DNA of 64,000 bases from Erpobdella octoculata. Taxonomy: Eukaryota > Annelida > Clitellata > Hirudinida > Erpobdellidae. Of this stretch, positions 63,871 to 64,000 are shown piece by piece. Under the pieces are notes generated by a model, which was not told where the DNA came from, did not search any database, and was given only the letters and a program-made list of their open reading frames with translations. The DNA is taken from contig OZ022238.1 of assembly GCA_963978895.1 (NCBI GenBank), positions 32,612,796-32,676,795 of the forward strand. The letters are read 5' to 3'. Each line of letters starts with the position of its first letter. Positions within the stretch are counted from its first letter, which is position 1. A program made the position numbers and the translations under genes.

Positions 63871-64000
63871 ATGTATATTTGCGTTATTTCGTGGTGGATT
63901 GTACGCCATCCAAGTTTCTGATATATGTGGCTCGTAAAAACATATCAACGCTATGTTTCCTTATAATATATATCATAAAACATATATCTTCGATAGTTAT
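63871..64000. other. window end, no gene recognised
   Basis: Short AT-rich sequence after the fold-back repeat, possibly a continuation of the SINE body. Confidence 0.4.

Overview
The window is AT-rich, intron-bearing eukaryotic DNA, almost certainly from an invertebrate animal. It holds one recognisable host gene and a very dense, layered set of transposable elements. Long (TA)n tracts, (GT)n tracts, tRNA-derived SINEs, CR1/L2-like LINEs, Helitrons, hAT, P-like and piggyBac-like DNA transposons and a Penelope-like element are all present. Nothing looks prokaryotic. Two SINEs share a central block that resembles, from memory, mollusc/cephalopod SINE cores, but I cannot fix the phylum.

Host gene. 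Three plus-strand exons at 7577-7699, 18934-19038 and 41962-42127 join in phase to encode the C-terminal half of a beta-1,4-galactosyltransferase. They carry the GWGGEDDD motif, the Mn-binding M..H motif and the conserved TDGLN segment, and end at a stop codon. The introns are about 11.2 kb and 22.9 kb and are packed with transposons. Upstream exons (DVD motif, stem, membrane anchor) lie outside the window or were not found.

Layout. 1-4.4 kb: nested hAT-type repeats plus a hammerhead-ribozyme-like motif. 4.8-7.4 kb: decayed Helitron with PIF1 helicase. 7.58 kb: galactosyltransferase exon. 8-18.5 kb: hAT elements, a P-like THAP relic, a short Helitron, a decayed LINE and a SINE. 18.9 kb: second exon. 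20.7-25.2 kb: a SINE and a LINE with intact ORF1 and ORF2. 25.2-33.2 kb: hAT, a decayed Gypsy-type LTR fragment, a SINE, and a 5 kb Helitron carrying a nested hAT. 33.2-36.5 kb: LINE fragment and two Helitrons joined tail to head. 37.8-41.7 kb: two hAT elements. 42 kb: last galactosyltransferase exon. 42.8-46.4 kb: an hAT transposase gene inserted at the tip of a piggyBac-like MITE. 46.4-48.4 kb: a P-like element with an internally deleted THAP transposase. 49.3-50.6 kb: an unclassified coding relic. 50.9-53.5 kb: a 182-bp tandem repeat and a small LTR element with identical LTRs encoding only a SAP-domain acidic protein. 53.7-58.4 kb: Helitron pieces and a Penelope-like element with inverted terminal repeats containing hammerhead motifs. 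58.4-63.9 kb: a tandem duplication, a minisatellite, a Helitron PIF1 gene broken by a (TA)n tract and a second Helitron, and a fold-back pair of tRNA-like SINE heads.

Many element boundaries are set by target-site duplications readable in the sequence: exact 8-bp copies for five hAT insertions, an 8-bp pair with one mismatch for a sixth, 7 bp for the P-like element, 12 bp for a poly-A retroposon, and TTAA for the piggyBac-like MITE. The order of insertion can therefore be reconstructed. The most notable items are the gag-only SAP-domain LTR element, the hammerhead-like motifs, the set of hAT families each with its own self-similar subterminal repeat, the KP-like deleted P element, and the joined Helitrons.
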